Of a stretch of DNA of 60,000 nucleotides, positions 23,209 through 33,400 are shown piece by piece. Under the pieces are notes generated by a model that saw nothing but the letters and a program-made list of their open reading frames with translations, was not told where the DNA came from and ran no database searches. The DNA comes from Symsagittifera roscoffensis. Its lineage: Eukaryota; Xenacoelomorpha; Acoela; Convolutidae. Every line of letters begins with the position of its first letter. The first letter of the stretch is position 1. The stretch lies in the NCBI RefSeq assembly GCF_963678635.1, contig NC_087067.1, positions 58,082,287 to 58,142,286 of the forward strand. Reading direction: 5' to 3'. The position numbers and the translations under genes are program-made.

Positions 23209-23706
23209 TCAGCATGTTATTTTGAAAAATGAAAATTGAAAATGTTTCAGAAGTTTCAAGACTGTGAAGTATAAAGCTAAAATTGCTTTTTGAAATTCCA
23301 CTTTTTTAAATATTTTAGATTGGGGGATGAATATTTTATAATTTTTACGTGGTTGATTTCGAAGTCGTGTTGATTTTCTATGTTCTGATTTGTCGATTTG
23401 CTCTTGGGGTATTATTTGTTCTGTCATTTTTCTATTTTTTCTTTCTTTTTGAGATGTTTTTTGGTCTAGGTTTTTTGTATTGTTTCTGGTGGTGGTTGAT
23501 TTCGTATTTTTATTTTCGATGGGGATATCATTTTGTTTCTCTGTTGTGTTTTTGGGATGTGGGTCATTTTGAATAACTTTTAAACCTGTAAAAGAATATA
23601 ATTGAGTTAATTCGCGGAGTGCGTATTCTTTTGGGTAAAAAGGTAATAGGTTGTTTCGGTGCTGAACGATTTCTTTTTTGTCTGAGTCGGTAATTTTATA
23701 TGTGAC
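23209..23706 (-). pseudogene. pol: Frameshifted C-terminus of integrase / pol
   Basis: A frame of 166 codons without an initial ATG picks up exactly where the main pol ORF ends. The main ORF reads KGPYQIISKP, the first half of the GPY/F module of Ty3/gypsy integrases, and then stops. The other frame continues with VTYKITDSD, the second half. One indel near 23707 therefore cut the integrase tail off. The rest is a basic, Lys/Arg/Asn/Thr-rich tail with a STRLRNQPRK stretch, typical of integrase C-termini that bind chromatin or nucleic acid. Confidence 0.85.
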
Positions 23707-26700
23707 ATATGGGTTTTGAAATTATTTGGTATGGTCCTTTACGAAGGGGTTGTAATTTTTTAGAAATTCCTTTTTGAGTAGTGAAATTAGGTATTAAAAC
23801 AAATGTTCCAATTTTTAAATCGGAGGCTGGTGTAAAACGTGAATTTATTTGTTCATTATTATTTTGTCTTTGTAATAACTTTTTTGTTACTTTTTGATAA
23901 ATTTCATTGTGTTTTTTATCTCTATTTAGAATCCATTCGGTGTGTGTACCGGAGGCTAATTTAAGACTTTGTGGGTGATGAAAATGATCTTCATCGTGTG
24001 TATGTAAAGGTAGGTTATAACAAATTGAGTCTTTATTTGGTTGGCAATAACCTTGTGCGTTTTTATGAGAATTTGCTGTAAACATTATTGGTTTTCGTGG
24101 CTTTTGGTTAAAAACCATTTCATATGGTGACATTCCTAGAGTTGTCGTGATTTGTGAATTATATGCTAAGGGAAATAATTTTACATCTGCTGACCATTCG
24201 GTATATCTTGTATCATTTCCGTTGATAATACATCTAAGATATTCTTGTAATGAACGGTTCATACCTTCGACTAAGCCGTTTGTCCAAGGTGCGTGAGATG
24301 TACGTGGTTTGTGTTTAATGTTATATAAATGACATAGTGTGATAATTTCATTATTTATGAATTCTGTACCATTGTCTGTGACTAAAATTTCTGGTAGTCC
24401 AAATTTTGCTATCCAGTGTTCATAAAGCGTTGTGTACGCATAATAAGCGTTACAATGTGGTACTGGGTTAAGTGCTACATAATGTGTAAATGCGTCAACA
24501 ATTACCATAATGTAGGAATTTCCTTCTGATGAGGGTGAAATTGGTCCTTTAGTATCAAATGAGATACGATGATTAAAGTATAAACTTTGTCCTTTAAAAT
24601 CTTGTTTTTGTGCTATTTGTTTTTGATTTGGGTAAGGTTTATTTAGTTGACATACTATACAATCATTGCATAGTACTTTTATCCAAATTGGTGCATTTGG
24701 GAAATAAAAGTTTTGTATGAAATTTGAGTATGTTTTTTCTGATCCAGAGTGTCCTTTAAAATTTTGTGTATGTGAAATATTAAAAGCTATGAGAATCATA
24801 CTTAAAGGGAGACAAGGGACTGTAGATTCATTTAAGTTATACTCTAAAAAGTCTGTAGTTTCATTAATTGTTGTGTTATTAAATTTGCGAAAGTATCGGA
24901 GGAGTGTTTTGTTTCCTAGAATGGTTGAATCTGCCTTGATAGGTTTAGTTTTATATTTGTGCCATGATTTTAGTTGTCTAATTATTGGGTCAAGATTTTG
25001 ATATTGTTTTAGTGTTGAAATTGTAATTGTTTCTGTTGGAGGGACAAAAATGTTTTCAATTTCGAATTTAGATAAAGGTATTGTATCAAGGGGGTCATGG
25101 AGGTCAAAAACTTGATTTATTGTGTATTTTGAATCGTCTGTTTGTGGTCCTGATAAATTTATTTTATCAGTTAAATTTTCTTTTTCAATTAGTGGAAAAT
25201 GGTTTTTTTTAGGTAGGTGTCGTTTTGTTCTTTTTTGTTGGGTGTTATTTTTTATCCATTGTGAATATGGGATTGGTTTAAAAGTTGATGTTCCAAGTAG
25301 ATCTACTTCATAGTGATTATTTTGACAATCTAAATAAAGTGGGAAATGTTGTAAGCTATTTATTTGTGATTGTTCAACGTCAGTTTTTACTGCATATTTG
25401 CATTCCAATCGGGGTGATGTTTCATTTTCTGCAAGGTAGAATTTTATATTTTTGGGTATTTCAACTGTTGTTTTTCGTGTAAGTAATTCAGGTGGTGTAT
25501 TTCGACTTAAGGTGTCTGGTAATGCAAGATTTTTTCCTGCGGTCCAAACTATATGTAAGTTTGGAAATTTCATTAGAATTAGTTGAAATCTATAAACTCG
25601 GTGGTTTGGATTAGACTTTTTTGTAAATAGAAAATTGATTGGTTTATGGTCTGTGAATAGAACTGTGGGATGTTTTGATCCAAGTATCAGAAATTCATAT
25701 TCTGTTAGTGTATATATTATGGCTGTACATTCTCTCATTAGAGTGGAGAGTCGTAGCTCTGCTTGAGTGAATAATCGAGAATTTGCTGATATGAGGTTCA
25801 TTTTATTTGTACCATTATGTGATTGTAATAATGCTGCACCGATGCCAAAGTTCGAAGCATCGCACATTGCATAAAATGGTTGATCAGGGTCTGGAATTGT
25901 GTTTGAAATTTGTTCAGTTAAAAGTTTCTTTATTTCTTCAAATCGTGCTTGATGTTCTGTATTCCATTCAAAATTATTTTGTTGTCTAAGGATATTATAG
26001 AATGGTCGTAGATATAATTGCATTTTGTAAACATATTTACTTAAAAAGTTTAACAATCCAAGAAATTTTTGGATTTTCTTTCTATTTGTTGGTGGTTGAA
26101 GTTTTTGAATAGCGTCAATGCGTGATTTCAATGGAGTGATTATTTTTCTTTCTATATTATGTCCTAAGAATTTAACTCTTGTTAAAAAGAAGTGTGATTT
26201 ATCGGGGGCGGCCTTCAGATTTTCGTTCTGAAGTATTTGGTGATATTTTTCTAAAACATTGAACATTTCTTCTTTTGTTTGTGATTGCATAAAAACATCG
26301 TCTAAATAGGTGATTGCGTTTTTCTTGAGTATTAGTGGTCTAAAAATTTTGCTCATGAAAGCTGAAAATGCTGCTGGTCCTATGGATTTTCCATAGAATA
26401 AGCGGTTGAATTCATATTGTTGGTTTCCAATAACAAATTGTGTTAAGCGTCGTGATTGTTCATATAGTGGCATTTGATTATATGCACTATTCATATCGGC
26501 GGTTGTAAAGTATTTGCCGTTTATTTTTGTTAAAATAACTTGTATAGGTTCAATGGGCCAATTACATTTTGATTCATCTATGAGTGAGTTGAGGTATCTA
26601 GCATCGAGAACGATTTTTAATGATTCTCCTTTAGCTAGAATGATAACGGGGTTGATAAATGTGTTGCCTTTTGGTTGTTCTTCTTTATTAACTGGTGATA

Positions 26701-27259
26701 TAATGTTGTATTGTTCTAAAATGTCGAGTAATCTGGTCACTTTATCGTGTAAGTGAATTGGTACTTTACTTGCTCTCTGTTTTTTGAAAACTGCGTCTGG
26801 TTTTAACGGGAGATGTAGTGATGAGCTGATTTTGCCAACATCAAATTTGGATGTTGCATAGACTGATGAATATTTAATTAGCTGTTTGGCTAACTTTTCG
26901 AATTCGTCTTGTGTTATTTGTGAATGTTGGAAATTAAACATTGTTAAAAACTTCTGTTGATCCTCTGTGTAGTTACTTATGTTGAATGTAGGTTTGAAAT
27001 ATGGGGTTTTTGTGAAATAATCCGTATTTCTGTTTTCATTACTTATTATATTATTTATAGATAATTCTTCATTAAGAATTGTGGATTGGCAAATATCTAG
27101 TAATTGGAGTATATTATTTACGCGATAGGCTTTTTCGTGTATTGGTGATATTGTAGCGTTGGTTTCGCAATAACTTAAAAGTCCTAAGGGTAATGTTACT
27201 TGGTAAGGTGTGTTGTTATAGACATGTAAGGAAATAATATCTGAATTCGAGTTTTTCAA
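23696..27259 (-). CDS. pol: Pol: reverse transcriptase, RNase H and integrase (1187 aa)
   Basis: The longest intact ORF in the window. RT: LDA (residues 218-220), TADMNSAYNQMP (253-264), the FYGKSIGPAAF region (288-298) and catalytic YLDD (318-321). RNase H: acidic residues in CDAS (467), REC (E510), TDHKP (537) and LPDTLSR (582). A connector follows (~590-820). Integrase: zinc-binding H830, H837, C867 and C870, then D902, D962 and E998, with 35 residues between the last two (DD35E). The RT-RNaseH-IN order defines Ty3/gypsy. The frame opens at a TTG, not an ATG, so the protein was made as part of a Gag-Pol polyprotein, with a frame change from the protease frame near 27265-27320. The C-terminus is cut by a frameshift in the GPY/F module. 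Confidence 0.95.
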   Translation of the reverse strand: MKNSNSDIISLHVYNNTPYQVTLPLGLLSYCETNATISPIHEKAYRVNNILQLLDICQSTILNEELSINNIISNENRNTDYFTKTPYFKPTFNISNYTEDQQKFLTMFNFQHSQITQDEFEKLAKQLIKYSSVYATSKFDVGKISSSLHLPLKPDAVFKKQRASKVPIHLHDKVTRLLDILEQYNIISPVNKEEQPKGNTFINPVIILAKGESLKIVLDARYLNSLIDESKCNWPIEPIQVILTKINGKYFTTADMNSAYNQMPLYEQSRRLTQFVIGNQQYEFNRLFYGKSIGPAAFSAFMSKIFRPLILKKNAITYLDDVFMQSQTKEEMFNVLEKYHQILQNENLKAAPDKSHFFLTRVKFLGHNIERKIITPLKSRIDAIQKLQPPTNRKKIQKFLGLLNFLSKYVYKMQLYLRPFYNILRQQNNFEWNTEHQARFEEIKKLLTEQISNTIPDPDQPFYAMCDASNFGIGAALLQSHNGTNKMNLISANSRLFTQAELRLSTLMRECTAIIYTLTEYEFLILGSKHPTVLFTDHKPINFLFTKKSNPNHRVYRFQLILMKFPNLHIVWTAGKNLALPDTLSRNTPPELLTRKTTVEIPKNIKFYLAENETSPRLECKYAVKTDVEQSQINSLQHFPLYLDCQNNHYEVDLLGTSTFKPIPYSQWIKNNTQQKRTKRHLPKKNHFPLIEKENLTDKINLSGPQTDDSKYTINQVFDLHDPLDTIPLSKFEIENIFVPPTETITISTLKQYQNLDPIIRQLKSWHKYKTKPIKADSTILGNKTLLRYFRKFNNTTINETTDFLEYNLNESTVPCLPLSMILIAFNISHTQNFKGHSGSEKTYSNFIQNFYFPNAPIWIKVLCNDCIVCQLNKPYPNQKQIAQKQDFKGQSLYFNHRISFDTKGPISPSSEGNSYIMVIVDAFTHYVALNPVPHCNAYYAYTTLYEHWIAKFGLPEILVTDNGTEFINNEIITLCHLYNIKHKPRTSHAPWTNGLVEGMNRSLQEYLRCIINGNDTRYTEWSADVKLFPLAYNSQITTTLGMSPYEMVFNQKPRKPIMFTANSHKNAQGYCQPNKDSICYNLPLHTHDEDHFHHPQSLKLASGTHTEWILNRDKKHNEIYQKVTKKLLQRQNNNEQINSRFTPASDLKIGTFVLIPNFTTQKGISKKLQPLRKGPYQIISKPICHI

Positions 27260-27264
27260 ATATT

Positions 27265-27762
27265 TTATTGATGAGATTGTGATTTTGAAAATATATGAAT
27301 GGGTTTGAGTTCAAAATCTGACATATAAAATTTTTGTTTGTTTTGTTCTTTATCATATTGGTGAACTTGTTTGATTGAAAAATTATAGATGTTTCCTGAT
27401 AGTGGTTTCAAGTGTTTCCTTTGTTGATTAAATATTGGGTAAAATTTTGAAAAGAATGGTGGTTGTTTATTTAATCTTTGAAAAAATGTTAGGGATGTGC
27501 CTTTTGTTTTTGTATATTTATCTTTGATTAATATTTTACTATTCAAGATGTTGATTGTTGGTATATACTTCGAGATAAATGGTATTCCAATGATATTATG
27601 TTTAATATCAGTGATATGGAATATTTGTTTAAATGGCTTATGTTAAATTTTGCTTTGCTCCATTGTTCTTGTGGGGAGAAGAAATAATTGGATTTTTCCG
27701 TAGTTTATTAATGTTGATCCCTGTGCTGTTGCTAACTTACTGGAGGTTTCAAGAGGTGTCAG
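27265..27762 (-). pseudogene. pro: Protease C-terminal half, interrupted by TAA stops
   Basis: The gag frame stays readable after its TAA at 27763-27765 for 39 codons, meets TAA at 27643-27645, then runs 125 codons to TAA at 27265-27267. It contains HNIIGIPFI, which matches the second conserved retropepsin motif (hydrophobic-hydrophobic-Gly) that follows the DSG active site at the end of the gag ORF. The remainder is a basic linker toward RT. Protease thus lies in the gag frame and RT in another frame, so expression needed a frameshift near 27265-27320, or one has been created by an indel. Confidence 0.75.
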
Positions 27763-29889
27763 TTATGGGTGTAAAGTTTTTATTTCACTCCATGTGGGAA
27801 TGTTTATTATATTTGATTCTGCTCCTGAATCAATTAAAAAATCAATTTCAAGATCTGGTGGTTGAAATTCTTTGTTTCTTGGACTTTCTAAGAGAAATGG
27901 TATTGTCCAAATTTTTTCTTTGGGTTGTTCTTTTTGTATTTTTTGATAGATGTGGTTTGTGTTCAAACATTTTGTTTTATCATTTTCAGAGGGTTGATTT
28001 GTAGTGTTAATTCTATTAGTTTCTTGCGTCGTCGGTGTGGAATGTATGGGTTTAGTATAATAATTTTGAAGAAATTCTGATTGATTTTCATATATGTGTG
28101 ATGAAAAAGGTTGTTCGTAGATTACAGATTCATAGTCATTTTCGACTTTTATCATATTGATGGAGAGAGTGTTTTCTGTGTCGCTTTCTGAATCTGATGA
28201 TCCACAGTTTATTTGATTGAGTTGTAACGTATCAGTTACTGTGTCATCAATACCTGGAGGGTCTGATGTTGTTTCTGAATAAGATTGTACTTGATTGATT
28301 TGTCTTTGATGTTTAGGTGTATTACTTCTGTAGCGATTATTAGAATTATTGTAGTGATTATTATTCCGGTGTGGTGATTGGGAATAATTTCTATAACGAT
28401 TATTATAACTTGAATGGCGATTTTGTGAATTATTTCGCGAACTATTTTGATAATTGCTGTTTGGTCTGTTATATGAGTTATTTCTTGATCGGTTGTTTGG
28501 ATAATGCTGGTTTCGATTGTTTGAATAACTTCTATTTCGATTATTAGAGTAGTTTCTATTTCTATTATATGATGAGTTTCGTGATTGATTGCTTGGATAG
28601 TATCTATTTCTTGATTGGGAATTAGATCTAGAAACAAACTGTGTTGTGTTTGAATTAGATCTGGAGTAGTTATTTCTACTATTTGGTCTATTGTAATAAT
28701 TTTGTGACGAATTTTGTGCGTTTCTTCGTTCTGGCGATCTTCCTCTATAAGTTGAGTTATGTGGTGATTGATTTCTTGTATAATTTGTATTGTCCGGGAG
28801 TGGTTTTCCGGAACTATTGTTGCTGTATACATTTTTGTTTGGTAGATTTTGATCTTTCTTCATATATTGATAAAATGACTTGTTTGGTTCTTTGTATTTT
28901 TGAGGTTTATTTTGATTATCTTGCTGTTTTTGTCTACATTCAGAAATGCTATGTCCGTATCGTCGGCAATAATTACACCATTTTTTGAAGGATGGTTTGC
29001 CTTTAAACTTTGGGTGTTTTTCGTAAATATTGAGTATTTCAGTAATTTTTTCAACGAGATCTGTATCTGATTCTTGTATATTGTTAATTTTTGTGGAAGC
29101 TGTTTCAATTCTGTTAACGTATTGTAGTTTCAGATTTTCCGTTTCTTCGAGTTTCATTGTGATTTCTGCTTGTTCTAATTTGTCTACTAGTTTTCGAAAA
29201 TCTAAATCGGCTTCTCGAATTGAAGAAGGATGGGATGCTCTCTTTTTTATTGCTATTTTCCTTAATTGTGGTGTTAAGGTCATCATTAAGATTTCTGTCA
29301 TCTTTGTGTTTTTATAGTCGTGTGTATTTAATGAATATGCTTTTCGAACTAGTGTTTCGATTCGTACTGCTAATTGCTTGATGGTTTCGTTTGGTAGTCT
29401 GCGAATTTCATTACATAAAACTCTTTGTTGTTGTTTGTTTCTTTCGGAGTCAAACATTTTTGAAAATTCTTGTGTAAACCTTTTCCAATTTGATTTTATT
29501 TCTAGAGGTAATACTGAAAACCATTTTTGGGCTGCGCCATCTAAGGTTGTTTGTATCAACGCTGTGCGTCGATGTATCCAGTTTTGATGTAGTGGCGTAT
29601 TAATTGGTTCAGGTCCTATATTTAAAATCAAGTTTGCTGTTACTGCATTTAAATAGTCTTCTACAGAGTATTCAGGGTCTGTTCCTGTGAAAACCATTAA
29701 AGGTTTATTTGATGTTATTGATGATCCACCCATAAGGTATGGGTTCATTGTCATTTGTAATGATTCTGCTGCATCTGGCATTTGAGAAAAATTTGAAAGT
29801 TGATTCCTTGTTATTTCGTGTTGTTGAAGATAATATGGGAGTGGTATTTCATTTTGCATTTGTGTTGGTTGATACGAGTGTGCAATCAT
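27763..29889 (-). CDS. gag: Gag, capsid-nucleocapsid, with protease active site at its end (708 aa from ATG)
   Basis: Residues ~65-260 have the capsid pattern of Ty3/gypsy Gag (FTGTDPEYSVEDYL, AAQKWFSVLP, WKRFTQEFSKMF, ETIKQLAVRIETLVRKAY). A CCHC zinc knuckle follows: C305, C308, H313, C318, spaced C-x2-C-x4-H-x4-C. After it comes a long Asn/Arg/Ser/Tyr repeat region (~370-540), probably nucleic-acid binding. The ORF ends in the retropepsin active site LIDSGAESN, with DSG at 687-689, just before a TAA. The chosen ATG at 29889 is an internal Met: the frame is open upstream to 30069 with Gln/Pro/Asn-rich sequence, and the true N-terminus lies in another frame further up. Confidence 0.9.
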   Translation of the reverse strand: MIAHSYQPTQMQNEIPLPYYLQQHEITRNQLSNFSQMPDAAESLQMTMNPYLMGGSSITSNKPLMVFTGTDPEYSVEDYLNAVTANLILNIGPEPINTPLHQNWIHRRTALIQTTLDGAAQKWFSVLPLEIKSNWKRFTQEFSKMFDSERNKQQQRVLCNEIRRLPNETIKQLAVRIETLVRKAYSLNTHDYKNTKMTEILMMTLTPQLRKIAIKKRASHPSSIREADLDFRKLVDKLEQAEITMKLEETENLKLQYVNRIETASTKINNIQESDTDLVEKITEILNIYEKHPKFKGKPSFKKWCNYCRRYGHSISECRQKQQDNQNKPQKYKEPNKSFYQYMKKDQNLPNKNVYSNNSSGKPLPDNTNYTRNQSPHNSTYRGRSPERRNAQNSSQNYYNRPNSRNNYSRSNSNTTQFVSRSNSQSRNRYYPSNQSRNSSYNRNRNYSNNRNRSYSNNRNQHYPNNRSRNNSYNRPNSNYQNSSRNNSQNRHSSYNNRYRNYSQSPHRNNNHYNNSNNRYRSNTPKHQRQINQVQSYSETTSDPPGIDDTVTDTLQLNQINCGSSDSESDTENTLSINMIKVENDYESVIYEQPFSSHIYENQSEFLQNYYTKPIHSTPTTQETNRINTTNQPSENDKTKCLNTNHIYQKIQKEQPKEKIWTIPFLLESPRNKEFQPPDLEIDFLIDSGAESNIINIPTWSEIKTLHP

Positions 29890-29969
29890 TGGGTTTTGTT
29901 GTTGTATTGGTTGAAAAGATTGTGTATTAATTGGGTTTTGTTGCTGAATTGGTTGTTGATTTTGTGTAT

Positions 29970-30485
29970 CTATCGGTTGTGGAGAAAAATTTCTATGATT
30001 TGTATGTGGTTTCTGTATTCCTTGTCCACGATATTCTTGATTATATGGTGCAAATATGCTTGTAAGAAATCATCATCTGAGGATAAATAATCTATTTGAT
30101 AAGATGTCTGTTTTTTATTTTTATTTTGTTGCAAAAATGGGTAATTTTCACTACGATCCTGTGGAGGATGTAAATTTGTTTGAAAATTTACTGAATTAGG
30201 TGGTGCCATTGGGTTATCCCAATTTCGAGGTCTTGTATAAGTACTAAAATTTTTTTGTGGTTGATAATTAGTTTTTGATGGATGTGTGTAATTATAACTA
30301 TGGTCTGCAAAATTGTTTCTAGTGAACGTTTTGCGTGTTTTTGACGGTATTGTCATGGGTCTATATGTTTGGTAATCCATGTGTGAATATTTTGGGGCAA
30401 CCGAAGGTTTAACGGTTGATTGTAAGGTTACCTGTGTTTGTGAAGGGTTTGTATTTCTTGGTGTTGTCAAATTGGGACGTATTTG
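29970..30485 (-). pseudogene. gag: Gag N-terminal segment, frameshifted and 5' truncated
   Basis: An open frame from the satellite junction to TAA at 29970 encodes a Pro/Asn/Tyr/Thr-rich polar sequence like the N-terminal region of this Gag. It overlaps the main gag frame between 30069 and 29970, so one indel in that interval split them. The ATG at 30542 that opens this frame lies in satellite sequence, so its first ~19 residues are not gag. The genuine gag start and leader are missing. The junction is at the TTGTAGGTTCAGACC of the satellite unit, about 30483-30490. Confidence 0.75.
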
Positions 30486-33400
30486 TAGGTTCAGACCCCA
30501 GATTACTGGAAATAGGCGCAAGATGACGCACACATTGAGCACTTAAACTGAAGGACAAAAAAAAAGGTGTCAGAGGGCTGGCTCAAGAGGCACAGCCCTC
30601 TGACCTGTACCCTATTGCCAGAAAATCTGACACATGGGTACAAAAAAAAATCATCAAAAAACAGCAAAAAACAGTTTTCTTTGTTTAAAAATTCAACCAG
30701 GACGTAGAAAAGAGCTGATATTTTTAATAAACAGTGTCTTGTAGGATATTTTGATCTATCATTTAAGACTTAAAGAGAATTTTTAATTTATTTTTTTTTG
30801 AAAAAAAAGTTTCAAAAATACAAGTGTTAACTTTGTAGGTTCAGACCCCAGGTTACTGGAAATAGGCGCAAAATGACGCACACATTAAGCACTTAAACTG
30901 AAGATCAAAAAAAGAAATAAAGGGCTGGCTCAAGAGGCACAGCCCTCTGACCTGTAACCTATTGCCAGAAAATCTGACACATGGGTACAAAAAAAAAATC
31001 ATCAAAAAACAGCAAAAAACAGTTTTCTTTGTTTAAAAATTCAACCAGGACGTAGAAAAGAGCTGATATTTTTAATAAACAGTGTCTTGTAGGATATTTT
31101 GATCTATCATTTAAGACTTAAAGAGAATTTTTAATTTATTTTTTTTTGAAAAAAAAGTTTCAAAAATACAAGTGTTAACTTTGTAGGTTCAGACCCCAGG
31201 TTACTGGAAATAGGCGCAAAATGACGCACACATTAAGCACTTAAACTGAAGATCAAAAAAAGAAATAAAGGGCTGGCTCAAGAGGCACAGCCCTCTGACC
31301 TATACTCATATGCCAGAAAATCTGACACATGGGTACAAAAAAAAATCATCAAAAAACAGCAAAAAACAGATTTAATTGTTTACAAAATTCAACCAGGACA
31401 TAGAAAAGAGCTGATCATATTAATAAACAGTGTCTTTGAGGGTATTTTGATCTATCATTTAAGACTAAAAGAGAAATGTTTTTTTTTTTAAAGTTTTAAA
31501 AAATTACAAGTGTTAACTTTGTAGGTCCAAACCCCAGATTACTGGAAATAGGCGCGAAATGACGCACACATTGAGCACTTAAACTGAAGGTCAAAAAAAA
31601 TAAAGGGTGTCAGAGGGTTGGCTCAAGAGGCTCAGCCCTCTGACCTGTACCCATATGCCAGAAAATCTGACACATGGGTAGAAAAAAAAATTCATCAAAA
31701 AACAGCAAAAAAACAGTTTTCTTTGTTTAAAAGATTCAACCAGGACGTAGAAAAGAGCTGATCTTTTTAATAAACAGTGTCTTGTAGGATATTTTGATCT
31801 ATCATTTAAGACTTAAAGATAATTTTTATTTTACTTTTTTTCGAAAAAAAAGTTTCAAAAATACACGTGTTAACTTTGTAGGTTCAGACCCCAGGTTACT
31901 GGAAATAGGCGCAAAATGACGCACACATTAAGCACTTAAACTGAAGATCAAAAAAAGAAATAAAGGGTGTCAGAGGGCTGGCTCAAGAGGCACAGCCCTC
32001 TGACCTGTACCCATATGCCAGAAAATCTGACACATGGGTACAACAAAAAATCATCAAAAAACAGCAAAAAACAGATTTAATTGTTTACAAAATTCAACCA
32101 GGACATAGAAAAGAGCTGATCTTATTAATAAACAGTGTCTTGGAGGGTATTTTGATCTATCATTTAAGACTTAAAGATAATTTTTATTTTTTTTTTTTAA
32201 AAAAAAAGCTTCAAAAAATTACAAGTGTTAACTTTGTAGCTTCAGACCCCGGATTACTGGAAATAGGCGCAAAATGACGCGCACATTGAGCACTTAAACT
32301 GAAGGTCAAAAAAAAAATAAAGGGTGTCAGAGGGCTGGCTCAAGAGGCACAGCCCTCTGACCTGTACCCATATGCCAGAAAATCTGACACATGGGTACAA
32401 AAAAAATCATCAAAAAACAGCAAAGAACAGTTTTCTTTGTTTAAAAAATCAACCAGGACGTAGAAAAGAGCTGATCTTTTTAATAAACAGTGTCTTGGAG
32501 GATATTTTGATCTATCATTTAAGACTTTTTTTTTGAAAAAAAAAGTTTCAAAAAATTACAAGTGTTAACTTTGTAGGTTCAGACCCCAGGTTACTGGAAA
32601 TAGGCGCAAAATGACGCACACATTAAGCACTTAAACTGAAGGTCAAAAAAAATAAAGGGTGTCAGAGGGCTGGCTCAAGAGGCACAGCCCTCTGACCTGT
32701 ACCCATATGCCAGAAAATCTGACACATGGGTACAAAAAAAATCATCAAAAAACAGCAAAAAACAGTTTTCTTTGTTTAAAAAATCAACCAGGACGTAGAA
32801 AAGAGCTGATCTTTTTAATAAACAGTGTCTTGGAGGATATTTTGATCTATCATTTAAGACTTTTTTTTTGAAAAATAAGTTTCAAAAAATTACAAGTGTT
32901 AACTTTGTAGGTTCAGACCCCAGGTTACTGGAAATAGGCGCAAAATGACGCACACATTAAGCACTTAAACTGAAGATCAAAAAAAAATAAAGGGTGTCAG
33001 AGGGCTGGTTCAAGAGGCACAGCCCTCTGACCTGTACCCATATGCCAGAAAATCTGACACATGGGTACAAAAAAAATCATCAAAAAACAGCAAAAAACAG
33101 TTTTCTTTGTTTAAAAAATTCAACCAGGACGAAAAAAGACTTTTTTTTGAAAAAAAAGTTTCAAAAAATTACAAGTGTTAACTTTGTAGGTTCAGACCCC
33201 AGGTTACTGGAAATAGGCACAAAATGACGCACACATTAAGCACTTAAACTGAAGATCAAAAAAAAATAAAGGGTGTCAGAGGGCTGGCTCAAGAGGCACA
33301 GCCCTCTGACCTGTACCCATATGCCAGAAAATCTGACACATGGGTACAAAACAAAATCATCAAAAAACAGCAAAAAACATTTTTGTTTGTTTAAAAAATT

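Larger units (their letters stand above)
14689..30485 (-). mobile_element. Degenerate Ty3/gypsy-type LTR retroelement with Env-like module, 5' truncated
   Basis: The minus strand carries, in order, gag with a CCHC knuckle, aspartic protease, RT with YLDD, RNase H and a DD35E integrase. That order (RT before integrase) and the RT type fit Ty3/gypsy rather than Ty1/copia. After integrase come about 6.5 kb with an Env-like protein and two unrecognised ORFs. The low-coordinate end begins TG directly after a satellite unit cut at GTACCCAT, as expected for an LTR end. The high-coordinate end has no LTR and no primer-binding site: gag sequence runs straight into an inverted satellite unit at about 30485. 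The copy is therefore 5' truncated. Several frameshifts and seven or more in-frame TAA codons show it is decayed. Confidence 0.93.

Noticed and set aside
28236-28832. 198-codon minus-strand ORF rich in Ile and Thr
   Set aside because: It is a shadow of the low-complexity Asn/Arg/Ser region of gag in another frame.
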